Below, piece by piece: positions 8,543 through 16,611 of a stretch of 64,000 bases of DNA. Source of the stretch: an uncultured Opitutia bacterium (GTDB taxonomy: Bacteria > Verrucomicrobiota > Verrucomicrobiia > Opitutales > UBA953). Position 1 is the first letter of the stretch. Each line of letters begins with the position of its first letter. The translations under genes and the position numbers were made by a program. The notes under the pieces were generated by a model, which saw only the letters and a program-made list of their open reading frames with translations, had not been told where the DNA came from and did not search any database. The stretch lies in assembly GCA_945957395.1 (NCBI GenBank), contig CAMFKE010000001.1, positions 248,001 through 312,000 of the forward strand. The letters run 5' to 3'.

Positions 8543-9685
8543 TCAGGGGTAGATGTTCCAAAACCGCTGCGCGTCCTCGATGTGAACGAGTTCGCGGTAA
8601 TGGCGGTAGATGATGGCGGGGCTGTTCCCCATTTCCATAGCGAGCTGATGGTCGTTGTTGATCATCGGTAGCCGGTAGGAGCCGTAGGAGTGGCGCAGAT
8701 GGTTTTTGAATTCCGTCAGTGCGCCGCCCTCTTTCTTGGGTTTGACGAATCCAGCCTTGCGCCGGGCGTCATCGAACAGGTTGCGCAGGTCGTCGGGGGC
8801 GACGGGCCCGGATTTCTTTGCGTGGGGCTTTAGCCATGCGGCGAGGTTGGGCTGGATCGGGACTACGCGGCGCGACTTGGTCTTCGCGTTCGACGCCTTG
8901 ACCTCGATTACGGGCGTGCTGCGGTTCAGGTGAACCGAGGCCCAATCCAAGCGGCGGACTTCCTCGCGGCGCAGTCCGGCGAACAGGGAAACTGCGATGA
9001 ACGGCACGACCTCCGGCGCGGCGGCCTTCAGGAGCGTTTCCGCCTGTTCGGGGGTGAGGATCTCAATGTCCTTGGCGGGTTCCTTCACCCTTTCCACCCG
9101 TTCGACGGGGTTGACGGTGCAGTATCCCCGTTTGAAGGCGTAGGAAAAGAAGATGCCCATCATTCGCCGATACCAGTTGCGGGTGACTTGCCCGCAATCC
9201 AGCTCGCATAACCAATCATCGAGTTCCCGGGGCAGGATTTCGCTCACAAATCGGCTTCCGAAGGTCGCCGTGAGTTCGCCGCCCACCTTCACGATGTCCT
9301 TCATGTAGCGGGCCGAATAGGAGCCCTTTCGCTTGGCGGCTATGCACTCGTCCGCAAGCGCTTCGACGGTGCAGGTGCGTTCCACCCTTTCGAGGTAATC
9401 GAGGAAGTGGTTGGTGGCGTCGAGCAGTGTGCGCCCCGTGGGGGCGAGCTTGGCGATGCAGATTGCGGCCATGCGCCTGTCGTCCGCCGTCAGTCCCTTG
9501 CCTTCAAGCCCTTCGTTGTCCAGCCTGACTCGGGTTTGCTGGGCGTAGGCCTCCGCCTGCTTTTTTGTCGGAAAGAAGGTGCGCTTTCGCTTCCCGTCCA
9601 AGGTCTTTTCCCCGTCCACGCACCAGCGGGAGTTTGGGCCCTCGTTGGGGGTCTCGCGCACCCTGATTCGCTTCGATTCGCTCAT
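8543..9685 (-). CDS. tyrosine recombinase (integrase) of the tRNA-Leu element
   Basis: A 380-residue integrase. An N-terminal arm-binding region (RTFFPTKKQAEAYAQQ) and a SAM-like core-binding domain (~residues 100-200) precede the catalytic domain. Visible active-site positions are Arg in AGLRREEV, a Lys-containing hairpin (SNAKTKSRRVVPI), Arg in NHLRHSYGS and the nucleophile Tyr in YRHYREL. At the two usual His positions Asn appears (KNHLRH instead of HxLRH; MGNS instead of LGHS). The gene begins 130 bases from the tRNA 3' end, the typical place for a tRNA-targeting integrase. Confidence 0.92.
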   Translation of the reverse strand: MSESKRIRVRETPNEGPNSRWCVDGEKTLDGKRKRTFFPTKKQAEAYAQQTRVRLDNEGLEGKGLTADDRRMAAICIAKLAPTGRTLLDATNHFLDYLERVERTCTVEALADECIAAKRKGSYSARYMKDIVKVGGELTATFGSRFVSEILPRELDDWLCELDCGQVTRNWYRRMMGIFFSYAFKRGYCTVNPVERVERVKEPAKDIEILTPEQAETLLKAAAPEVVPFIAVSLFAGLRREEVRRLDWASVHLNRSTPVIEVKASNAKTKSRRVVPIQPNLAAWLKPHAKKSGPVAPDDLRNLFDDARRKAGFVKPKKEGGALTEFKNHLRHSYGSYRLPMINNDHQLAMEMGNSPAIIYRHYRELVHIEDAQRFWNIYP

Positions 9686-9814
9686 GTTCGGTTTTGTTCG
9701 AACCGAAGTTGAAAAATTGGCAGTGAGTTGGCAGTGAGATAGTGATTACGAATCCGGGTTTTGATTACAACCGCCGCCCCCGTGGCCATCTAGGCCGCAT
9801 GTTCACTGATAAAG

Positions 9815-9895
9815 TGCCGAAGGCGGGACTCGAACCCGCACGCTGTTAAGCAACCGATTTTAAGTCGGGGGTGTCTGCCATTCCACCACTTCGGC
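9815..9895 (-). tRNA. tRNA-Leu(UAA)
   Basis: An 81-base cloverleaf on the minus strand: 7-bp acceptor GCCGAAG/CTTCGGC, anticodon stem CCGA/TCGG with loop CTTAAAA (anticodon TAA), a variable arm, and the T-arm GCGGG-TTCGAGT-CCCGC. The discriminator base A is at 9815, with no encoded CCA. Its 3' end faces the integrase, so this is the likely attachment site. Confidence 0.97.
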
Positions 9896-10001
9896 CCGAG
9901 GGGCTGAGCCGCCGCGCATACGGTCGCACTCCGGCGTATCCGGCAAACCCAAATTGGGATTGCCCCGCACGCCGCCGGCGGAATCTTTCGCGGGCATCCG
10001 T

Positions 10002-10799
10002 ATGGACCGCATCGCCCACGCCTTCTCCTCCGCCAAAGCCGCCAAGCGCGCCGCCTTCGTCAGCTATGTCTGCGGCGGAGACCCCGACGCCGCCACCTCG
10101 CTGGCCGTGCTCAAGGCGCTCGCCGACAACGGCGCGGACATTCTGGAGATCGGCGTGCCCTTCTCCGACCCGCTCGCCGACGGGCTGACCAACCAGCTCG
10201 CCGCCCAGCGCGCGCTGGCCGCCGGCATGACGCACGACAAATTCTTCGCGCTCATTCGCGAGCTGCGCGCGCACACGCAGAAGCCGGTCGTCCTTTACAC
10301 CTACTACAACCTCATCTTTTCTCAGGGCGTCGAGGCCTATGTCGCGCGCTGCGCCGAGGCCGGCGTGGACGGCATCCTGGCGCTGGACTGCCCTCCCGAG
10401 GAGGCCGGCGAGCTCATCGCCGCCTGCCGCAAGCACCGCGTCGCCAACATCTTCATCGTCGCCCCGACGACGCCTCCCGAGCGCGTGAAGCTCATCGCCG
10501 AACACGCCTCCGGCTTCATCTACTATGTCTCGCGCACCGGTGTTACCGGCGAGCGCACCGACCTGGCCGCCGACATGGCCGAGGCCGTGGCCGGCATTCG
10601 CAAGCACGCCACGGTGCCGGTGGTCGTGGGCTTCGGCATCTCCACTCCCGAGCATGTGCGCGCGGTGGGCTCGGTGGCCGACGGGGTGGTCGTGGGTTCC
10701 GCGCTCGTGAACGTGATTTCCCAGAACCTGGGCGACCGCGCGGCCATCGCGCCGGCCATGGCGGCGAAGACCAAGCTGCTCGCCTCCGGACTCCGATAG
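10002..10799 (+). CDS. trpA: tryptophan synthase alpha chain
   Basis: 265 residues, close to the usual ~268. It cleaves indole-3-glycerol phosphate to indole and glyceraldehyde-3-phosphate and passes indole to TrpB. LEIGVPFSDPLADG carries the catalytic Glu and Asp. The TIM-barrel phosphate-binding end (VVGFGISTPEHV, then GVVVGSALV) is intact. I take the ATG at 10002 (MDRIAHAF), which matches family N-termini; an upstream in-frame start at 9954 would add unconserved residues. No other trp gene is adjacent. Confidence 0.95.
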   Translation: MDRIAHAFSSAKAAKRAAFVSYVCGGDPDAATSLAVLKALADNGADILEIGVPFSDPLADGLTNQLAAQRALAAGMTHDKFFALIRELRAHTQKPVVLYTYYNLIFSQGVEAYVARCAEAGVDGILALDCPPEEAGELIAACRKHRVANIFIVAPTTPPERVKLIAEHASGFIYYVSRTGVTGERTDLAADMAEAVAGIRKHATVPVVVGFGISTPEHVRAVGSVADGVVVGSALVNVISQNLGDRAAIAPAMAAKTKLLASGLR

Positions 10800-10808
10800 G
10801 AACTCCGC

Positions 10809-10916
10809 GTTTTCAGCTTTCGGTTTTCAGTTTTCGGAGGCGCATGAGTCGCTCGCGCCCGACGAAAACCCTCTGCGGAAACCGGGCTGAAAACCGAAAA
10901 CTGAAAAACTGAAAAC
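10809..10916. repeat. intergenic inverted repeat with heptamer-periodic arms (GTTTTCR family)
   Basis: The left arm at 10809-10837 is made of the heptamer GTTTTCA or GTTTTCG. The right arm at 10887-10916 is its imperfect reverse complement (CTGAAAA, CCGAAAA). The ~50-base loop is GC-rich. The element fills almost the whole trpA-pyrB gap, and its right arm stops three bases before the pyrB ATG, leaving no Shine-Dalgarno sequence. It is neither a classic terminator nor an IS. Confidence 0.85.
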
Positions 10917-10919
10917 TTT

Positions 10920-11864
10920 ATGTCCACCTGGACCCGAAAAGACCTCACCGGCATCGAGCCGCTCTCCCGCGAGGAGCTTGAAATCATCTTCGAGCGCGCC
11001 GAGTTCTACCATTCCGAGCTGCACGAGCACAAGCGCTACGACGCGCTGGCCAACCGCACGGTGGTCAACCTGTTCCTGGAGAACAGCACGCGAACGCGCA
11101 CCGCTTTCGAGGTGTCGGCCCGCCGCCTCGGCGCCGATGTGATCTCCATCTCCGGCAGCGCATCGAGCCTCTCGAAGGGCGAGACGCTGCGCGACACGGC
11201 GATGAACATCCGCGCGCTCAACGCCGACACCATCATCATCCGCCACAGCGCCGCCGGCGCGGCCGCCTACCTGGCGGGCGTGCTCGACATCCCGGTCATC
11301 AACGCCGGCGACGGCGCGCACGAACACCCCACGCAGGCGCTGCTGGACGCGTTCACCATGCGCCTTCACTTGGGCAGGGACCTGCGCGGCAAGAAGATCA
11401 CAATCCTGGGCGACATCCTCTTCTCGCGCGTCGCGCGCTCCAACATCCACTGCCTCACCAAGCTCGGCGCCGAGGTCACGCTCGCCGGCCCCTCCACGCT
11501 CGCGCCGCACAAGTTCGCCGAGGCGTTCCCGGGTGTGCGCGTCGTGCACGACCTGCGCACCGCGCTGGCCGAGGCGGACGCCGTGATGCTGCTGCGCATC
11601 CAGCACGAGCGCCAGACGACCACGCACTTCCCCTCGCTCGGCGAGTACACCGGACGCTTCGGCCTCAACCGCGAGCGCCTCTCGTGGCTCAAGCCCGGCG
11701 CCATCGTCATGCACCCCGGCCCCATTAACCGCGGCGTCGAGGTGGAGAGCGAGATCGCCGACGGCCCTCGCTCCGTGATCCTGGAACAGGTCTCCAACGG
11801 CATCGCCGTGCGCTCCGCCGTGCTGGAGCTTTGCAACAAGGCGGTGCAAGCCGCCAAGGCATAA
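10920..11864 (+). CDS. pyrB: aspartate carbamoyltransferase catalytic chain
   Basis: 314 residues, normal length. It condenses carbamoyl phosphate with aspartate in pyrimidine synthesis. ENSTRTRTAFE is the carbamoyl-phosphate-binding STRTR motif; HPTQALLDAF and the C-terminal HPGPINRGVE (aspartate loop) are intact. No pyrC or pyrI is adjacent. The start codon directly follows the periodic inverted repeat, and the stop codon directly precedes the next one. Confidence 0.97.
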   Translation: MSTWTRKDLTGIEPLSREELEIIFERAEFYHSELHEHKRYDALANRTVVNLFLENSTRTRTAFEVSARRLGADVISISGSASSLSKGETLRDTAMNIRALNADTIIIRHSAAGAAAYLAGVLDIPVINAGDGAHEHPTQALLDAFTMRLHLGRDLRGKKITILGDILFSRVARSNIHCLTKLGAEVTLAGPSTLAPHKFAEAFPGVRVVHDLRTALAEADAVMLLRIQHERQTTTHFPSLGEYTGRFGLNRERLSWLKPGAIVMHPGPINRGVEVESEIADGPRSVILEQVSNGIAVRSAVLELCNKAVQAAKA

Positions 11865-11985
11865 GGTAAAATGCAAAAGGCAAAAGTGGGCCGGCTGCGC
11901 CGTCCGGCACCGCCGGCTTTTTCGAAAACCCCTCACGCTCTCGCGAAGCGAAGCGGAGCCACTTCTGCATTCTGCATTTTGCCTT
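11865..11985. repeat. intergenic inverted repeat with heptamer-periodic arms (RAAATGC family)
   Basis: It starts immediately after the pyrB stop and ends immediately before the next ATG. The left arm (about 11865-11888) runs AAAATGC, AAAAGGC, AAAAGTGG. The right arm (about 11960-11985) is the reverse complement of AAAATGC, AGAATGC, AGAAGTGG. The ~70-base centre is GC-rich with a small hairpin (GCCGGC/GCCGGC). Same architecture as 10809-10916 with an unrelated sequence. Confidence 0.85.
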
Positions 11986-13431
11986 ATGACTTCGCTTAAC
12001 GGGCGTCATTTCGACGCCGTCGTCATCGGCGCGGGCATGTCGGGCCTCGCGGCCGGCATCCGCCTCGCGCACTTCGGCCTGAAGACGCTCATCCTGGAGC
12101 GACACAACGCGCCCGGCGGCCTCAACGGCTTCTACTCCATCGCCGGGCGAAAGTACGATGTGGGCCTGCACGCCATGACGAACTATGTGCCGGCCAACGC
12201 CAAGGGCACGCCGCTCGTGAAGCTGCTGCGCCAGTTGCGCATCCGGCGAGACGAGCTCGACCTGGCCCCTCAGGTGGGTTCGGCCATCCTGATGGGCGGC
12301 CGCCGTCTCTCGTTCACCAACGACTTCGCGGTGCTCGAGTCCGAGGTGGCGCGCGAGTTCCCGTCCCAGATCGACGGGTTTCGCCGGCTGGATTCTGCGG
12401 TGCGTGCGATGGACGAGACGGCGCTGGACGCCGCGGCCGGTTCGGCGAGCGAGTGGATACGCGGCTTCGTGAGCGACGAGGCGCTCATCGACATGCTCTT
12501 CATCCCGCTTTTCTACTACGGCAGCGCGCGGGAGAACGACATGGATGTGCCCCAGTTCGCCATCATGTGGAAGAGCCTCTACCACGAAGGCTTCGCTCGC
12601 CCCTACATCGGCGTGCGCCAGGTGTTGCGCGTACTGCTCGACAAGTACCGGCAGGCCGGCGGCGAGCGGAAGATGAAGTGCGGCGTGCGCCGCATCGTCG
12701 CCGACAAGGGCCGCGCCGCCGCGCTCGAGCTCGACGACGGCTCGGTCATCACCGCCGACCATATCATCTCCAGCGCCGGCATCGTGGAGACGCAGCGGTT
12801 GTGTTCCGACCTGTCCCCCGATATTGGCGCCGACAACATCGGGCGACTCGGTTACTGCGAGTCCATGGCGGTGTTTGACCGCGACCCGGCCGCCGACTTC
12901 GGCTGGAAGGACACCATTCTCTTCTTCTGCGACTCCGACCGCTTCCGTTACGAGCGCGCGCGGGACCTGGTGGACGCCCGTTCGGGCGTCATCTGCATCC
13001 CGAACAACTACGCCTATTCCGACGGCCGCAAGCTCGACGAGGGCTGGCTGCGCGTGACCGCGCTGGGCTCGTATGAGGCGTGGAAATCCCTTTCGCCCGA
13101 GGCCTACGCCTCCGCCAAGGCCGAGTGGCTGCCGAAACTGCTGGACCTCGCGCGCGCCCACCTGCCTACGGTGGAAGACTCCGCGTTCGCAAAGAGTATC
13201 CGGGCCACGGATATGTTCACGCCGTTGACCGTGAGCCGGTTCACCGGGCATCTGGGCGGCGCCATTTACGGCGCTCCCGTGAAGAGCCGCGACGGACGCA
13301 CGCACCTGGAGAACCTCTACCTGTGCGGCACCGACCAGGGGTTCCTGGGCATCACGGGCGCCATGCTCTCGGGCATCTCCATGGCGAACCTGCATGTGAT
13401 CGGCAAGGTCTCCGGCGGCGCCGGCGCCTGA
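11986..13431 (+). CDS. phytoene-desaturase/carotenoid-isomerase-like FAD oxidoreductase
   Basis: 481 residues. The N-terminal Rossmann FAD motif is VVIGAGMSGLAAGIRLA followed by ERHNAPGG. The C-terminal FAD/amine-oxidase signature is LYLCGTDQGFLGITGAMLSG. Overall layout matches the CrtI/CrtISO/RetSat superfamily. The substrate cannot be told: no crtB or other carotenoid gene is nearby, so a retinol-saturase-like or other lipid substrate is possible. There is no signal peptide. The start directly abuts a repeat and lacks a Shine-Dalgarno sequence. Confidence 0.8.
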   Translation: MTSLNGRHFDAVVIGAGMSGLAAGIRLAHFGLKTLILERHNAPGGLNGFYSIAGRKYDVGLHAMTNYVPANAKGTPLVKLLRQLRIRRDELDLAPQVGSAILMGGRRLSFTNDFAVLESEVAREFPSQIDGFRRLDSAVRAMDETALDAAAGSASEWIRGFVSDEALIDMLFIPLFYYGSARENDMDVPQFAIMWKSLYHEGFARPYIGVRQVLRVLLDKYRQAGGERKMKCGVRRIVADKGRAAALELDDGSVITADHIISSAGIVETQRLCSDLSPDIGADNIGRLGYCESMAVFDRDPAADFGWKDTILFFCDSDRFRYERARDLVDARSGVICIPNNYAYSDGRKLDEGWLRVTALGSYEAWKSLSPEAYASAKAEWLPKLLDLARAHLPTVEDSAFAKSIRATDMFTPLTVSRFTGHLGGAIYGAPVKSRDGRTHLENLYLCGTDQGFLGITGAMLSGISMANLHVIGKVSGGAGA

Positions 13432-13443
13432 TGCGTCGCGGCG

Positions 13444-14229
13444 TCAGGACTTGCTTCGCGCGGCGGCGGGTTCGAAGGCCTCGCCGAAAGCGAAGCGACA
13501 GCCCTGCATCACTCCTGCGGCATGGTTCGCCCGGGCGAGCAGCATGTGCGTGGCGGGGGCCTTTTTGAGGGCCTTGATCAGTTCCTTGTGGGCGTTGCCC
13601 ACGGCCACACCTTTCACGCCTTCCACCGTGAACATGTCGGTGTCGTTTCCCGTGTCTCCGGCCACCAGCACGCTTGCGTGCGGCACGCGGAATCGCTCGG
13701 CCAGCCGGCGTACGGCGGAGTGCTTGCCGGCGCCGGCGGGCAGGATGTCGAGGAATTCGTCCGCCGAATACACCAGCCGACAGCGCAGGCCGGCCAGCAT
13801 CAGCGCGGCTTCCAGCGCCTCAAGCGAGGCGCGCGGCGCATGCTTCCAGTACCAGGAGGATTTCAGCGGCCCCTGTCCGGCTTCGCCCTGGCGCTCAGGG
13901 CCGGAGTGGCGCATGACGATGGATTCGATCCGCCCCCGGTCCCAGGTCGGCTTGAACGAGCCGTGGTAGGCGTCGTCCCACGCGAGTTCCTTGGGCAGGT
14001 AGAGGCTCGTGCCCACATCGCCCGCGATGGCGTCGGGCCAGGGCAGTTCGGGGGTCTCGTCGAGCAGCTTGGTGACGCTTTCGACGGAGCGGCCCGTGAC
14101 ATAGGCGAGCGCCGCGCCCGTGCGGCGGCGGAAGTCGTCCCAACGGCGGGAGAATTCCGCCAGTGCGGCGGTGTCGCCGAGGAGGGTGCCGTCGAGGTCG
14201 CTGCAAAGAAGATGTTTGGTGCGTTTCAT
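13444..14229 (-). CDS. sucrose-phosphate phosphatase-like HAD hydrolase
   Basis: 261 residues from the Met at 14229, whose ATGA overlaps the stop of the glycosyltransferase gene. HAD motif I is CSDLDGTLLG (nucleophile Asp), motif II is in YVTGRS, and motif IV is AGDTGNDTDMF, all as in the Cof/SPP (HAD-IIB) family. It should remove the phosphate from the sugar phosphate made by the coupled synthase, most likely sucrose-6-phosphate. Mannosylfructose-phosphate phosphatase is the main alternative. Sucrose of this kind usually serves as a compatible solute. Confidence 0.87.
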   Translation of the reverse strand: MKRTKHLLCSDLDGTLLGDTAALAEFSRRWDDFRRRTGAALAYVTGRSVESVTKLLDETPELPWPDAIAGDVGTSLYLPKELAWDDAYHGSFKPTWDRGRIESIVMRHSGPERQGEAGQGPLKSSWYWKHAPRASLEALEAALMLAGLRCRLVYSADEFLDILPAGAGKHSAVRRLAERFRVPHASVLVAGDTGNDTDMFTVEGVKGVAVGNAHKELIKALKKAPATHMLLARANHAAGVMQGCRFAFGEAFEPAAARSKS

Positions 14230-15596
14230 CACTCGATGTCGTTGGCGGGTTCGTCCCACTCGTTTTCGATGAAGCCGGCATCCTCGGCGGCGTTGCCATC
14301 GGCGAGCGCGACGAGGTTTTGGGCGATGCCGGTCCAGGTGAAGAGGCTGCGCGCCCGGTAGGCGCCCATGCGCGACAGTCGCGAACGCAGGCGCGGGTGC
14401 TTCATCGGTTTGATCATGGTGATGCCGAGGTCCTCAGCATCCATCGGGTCGGCGAACAGCGCGTTGCGTCCGAAGGTCAGGGATTGGCACAGGCCGCCGT
14501 GCACGGTGACCACGCAGGGGGTGCCGCAGGCCATGGCCTCCACGGCCGTCATGCCGAAGGGTTCCACACGGCTGCTGAGCACGAAGACATCGGCGGCGCG
14601 GTAATAATCCACGGTGCGGTGGTGCGGGATGTAGCCGAGGAAATCGACTTTGCCCTCCACGCCGGCTTCGCGGGCCGTAGCCTTCAGTTCTTCAAGCAGG
14701 GCCTGCTGGGACGGGGAGAGGTCGTCGCCGCCCACGCCCAGGGCCAGGCGCGCGTCCGGGATGCGTTTGGCGGCCACGGCGAAGGCGCGGATGAGCAGGT
14801 CGAAGCCCTTGGTGCGGGCGAGTCGGCCGAGGGAAAAGAACACGGTGCCCTCGAAGCCGAGCCTGCGGCGCAGCACGCGTCGCGAGGCCTCGCCGACGGG
14901 GAAGAATCGGGCGTCGTCGTAGCCGGGGGGGATCATGGTGACGCGCGAGAGCGGCGCCTCGTAGTCGTGCACGATCATGTCCGCCATTTCCTGGGTCGTC
15001 GCGATGACGGCGTCGGAATCCGCATACAGGGAGCGTTCGGAATCGATGCGCACGGGGAAGTTGTAAGGCTCCTGCGGCAGCGCCGAGGCCTGCATCTGTC
15101 GGCGCTTGGCCATGCCCAGCGAGTGCGGCGTGTGGAAGTGTTTCACGCCCAGGGCGCGGGAGAGCGTGCGGCCGGCCAATCCGGCGTCCCAGTAGTGCGA
15201 GTTGATGAACTCGTATTTCAGGGACTGGGAGCGGATGAGGTTGAGCGCGTTGTCGCACCATTCGGGGATGCAACGGTGCATGACCTCCTTGCGCACGAAG
15301 CCTGCCGGGCCGCAGGCGACGCGCAGGATGCGCACTCCCGGCGCGACCTGCTCCTCGACCGGCTGTCCGTCGAAGCGGCGGGTCCAGATGTCCACGGCGT
15401 AGCCGAGCGACGCCAGCTTGCGGGAAAGTTCCAGCACATAGACCACCTGGCCGCCGGTGTCGGTGGCGCCCAGGGGCGGGTGGGGCGACACATACCCGTG
15501 GATGGAGAGCATGGCGATGCGCGGACGGTTGGCGACATCCTCGCCGGCGGGGTTTTCGGTATTCGGGTCCGTCTTGTGGGTGATGGTGTCGGTCAT
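14229..15596 (-). CDS. sucrose-phosphate synthase-like GT4 glycosyltransferase
   Basis: 455 residues, the length of the minimal bacterial form lacking the plant regulatory region. GATDTGGQVVYVLEL is the N-terminal sucrose synthase/SPS signature, INSHYWDAGL and HTPHSLG follow, and the GT4 donor-site element is EPFGMTAVEAMACGTPCV (E-x7-E). It should transfer glucose from a nucleotide sugar to fructose-6-phosphate. Mannosylfructose-phosphate synthase has the same signatures, so the donor is not certain. Translationally coupled to the phosphatase and divergent from a LysR gene. Confidence 0.87.
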   Translation of the reverse strand: MTDTITHKTDPNTENPAGEDVANRPRIAMLSIHGYVSPHPPLGATDTGGQVVYVLELSRKLASLGYAVDIWTRRFDGQPVEEQVAPGVRILRVACGPAGFVRKEVMHRCIPEWCDNALNLIRSQSLKYEFINSHYWDAGLAGRTLSRALGVKHFHTPHSLGMAKRRQMQASALPQEPYNFPVRIDSERSLYADSDAVIATTQEMADMIVHDYEAPLSRVTMIPPGYDDARFFPVGEASRRVLRRRLGFEGTVFFSLGRLARTKGFDLLIRAFAVAAKRIPDARLALGVGGDDLSPSQQALLEELKATAREAGVEGKVDFLGYIPHHRTVDYYRAADVFVLSSRVEPFGMTAVEAMACGTPCVVTVHGGLCQSLTFGRNALFADPMDAEDLGITMIKPMKHPRLRSRLSRMGAYRARSLFTWTGIAQNLVALADGNAAEDAGFIENEWDEPANDIE

Positions 15597-15614
15597 GCCT
15601 GAAACGGTGTCGGG

Positions 15615-15664
15615 AACCCTCGGAGCAACAAGTTTTCAGGGTTACCGATTGATTCCCGAGGGTT
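15615..15664. promoter_or_regulatory. candidate LysR operator between the sucrose genes and lysR
   Basis: A perfect 9-base inverted repeat, AACCCTCGG at 15615-15623 and CCGAGGGTT at 15656-15664, lies in the 87-base divergent gap. A third partial copy (AGGGTT) is between them, and a TTTAAA box follows before the lysR start. LysR-type regulators usually bind dyads in such divergent gaps. Assignment is inference. Confidence 0.5.
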
Positions 15665-15683
15665 AATTTAAAGTTATGTCACC

Positions 15684-16595
15684 ATGGAGCTTCATCAACT
15701 GAGGTACTTCGAGTCCGCGGCCCGGTTGGGCAGCATGATGGCGGCCGCGGCGGAGTGTCATGTGTCGCAGCCGGCGATGTCCGTGCAGATTCGAAAACTG
15801 GAGGAGGAGGCGGGGGCTCCGCTTTTGTTGCGGGGGGCTCGCGGGGTGCGCGTGACGCCGGCGGGCGAGCGGACGCTGGCGGTCGCCCGGCGCGTGCTGA
15901 GGGAGCTGTCGGTGTGGGAGGGCGACATGCGTGCCGGGGCGTACGGCACGGACGGGCCTTTGCGCGTGGCGGCCCAGCCGTTTCTGGCCAGCGAGATCCT
16001 GCCCGGCCCGGTGGCCGAGACGCTCAAGTCGCCGGAGGCGTCGCGTCTCAGGTTGCGCGAGCGCGCGCCGAGCCTGATTCCGTCGCTGCTCATGTCCGGC
16101 GAGTGCGACCTGGCCTTGGTGGACCTGTCGGCGGCGTCGATGGAGGGGTTCGATGTCGAGGTGCTGCTGAAGATTCCGTACGCGTTGTGCGTGCCCGCCG
16201 GGCACGCCTTGGCTCAGGGCGATTCGTCGGTCGGGCTCGCCCGGCTGGCCGAGCACAATGTGCTTTTGTACGCGCACGCGCCGGGGTTGGAGTCGCGTTT
16301 GGCGGAGGCGGCGGGCCCGCGCGGATTCGGGTGGGAGCCCGGTTTTGTCAGTGAGCACGCCTCGGCGGTTTTCGAACTGGTCGTGGCGGGCGCCGGTGTG
16401 GCCGTGTTGCCCGCCGTATATTCGAAGGCGGCCCTGCGTCGCACGCTCGTGGTTCGTTCCCTCTCGGATTACGACGGGCAGGTGGTCGTGGCGGCGGTGC
16501 GCCGCAGAGGCGAGGCGCTCTCAGCGGGGGCGGCTCTGCTTTTGCAAAACATCCGGCGCAAACACCGCCTGTGGGCGACGCCGTCGGCGGTTTGA
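15684..16595 (+). CDS. LysR-family transcriptional regulator (CynR/OxyR type)
   Basis: 303 residues. The N-terminal winged helix MELHQLRYFESAARLGSM, then HVSQPAMSVQIRKLEEE, is the LysR signature. The substrate-binding domain spans ~90-290. Divergent from the sucrose-phosphate synthase operon, which it probably controls together with its own gene. The effector is unknown. Confidence 0.93.
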   Translation: MELHQLRYFESAARLGSMMAAAAECHVSQPAMSVQIRKLEEEAGAPLLLRGARGVRVTPAGERTLAVARRVLRELSVWEGDMRAGAYGTDGPLRVAAQPFLASEILPGPVAETLKSPEASRLRLRERAPSLIPSLLMSGECDLALVDLSAASMEGFDVEVLLKIPYALCVPAGHALAQGDSSVGLARLAEHNVLLYAHAPGLESRLAEAAGPRGFGWEPGFVSEHASAVFELVVAGAGVAVLPAVYSKAALRRTLVVRSLSDYDGQVVVAAVRRRGEALSAGAALLLQNIRRKHRLWATPSAV

Positions 16596-16611
16596 CCGTC
16601 CGATTGAGCTC

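Larger units (their letters stand above)
1..9815. mobile_element. integrative element at tRNA-Leu(UAA), left end outside window
   Basis: The minus-strand order from the tRNA is integrase, orphan, HTH, primase, DUF3987 ATPase, methyltransferase. There are no relaxase, capsid, tail or terminase genes in view. The right boundary is inferred to be the 3' end of tRNA-Leu at 9815. I looked for a second copy of the tRNA 3' sequence further left and did not see one, so the other attachment site should lie beyond base 1. Content and order match a phage satellite or small integrative element carrying a restriction system. Confidence 0.7.

Noticed and set aside
1-9000. Second attachment site for the tRNA-Leu element
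   Set aside because: I looked for the tRNA 3' sequence (CCGAAGGCGGGACTCGAA) on the left and saw no convincing copy.
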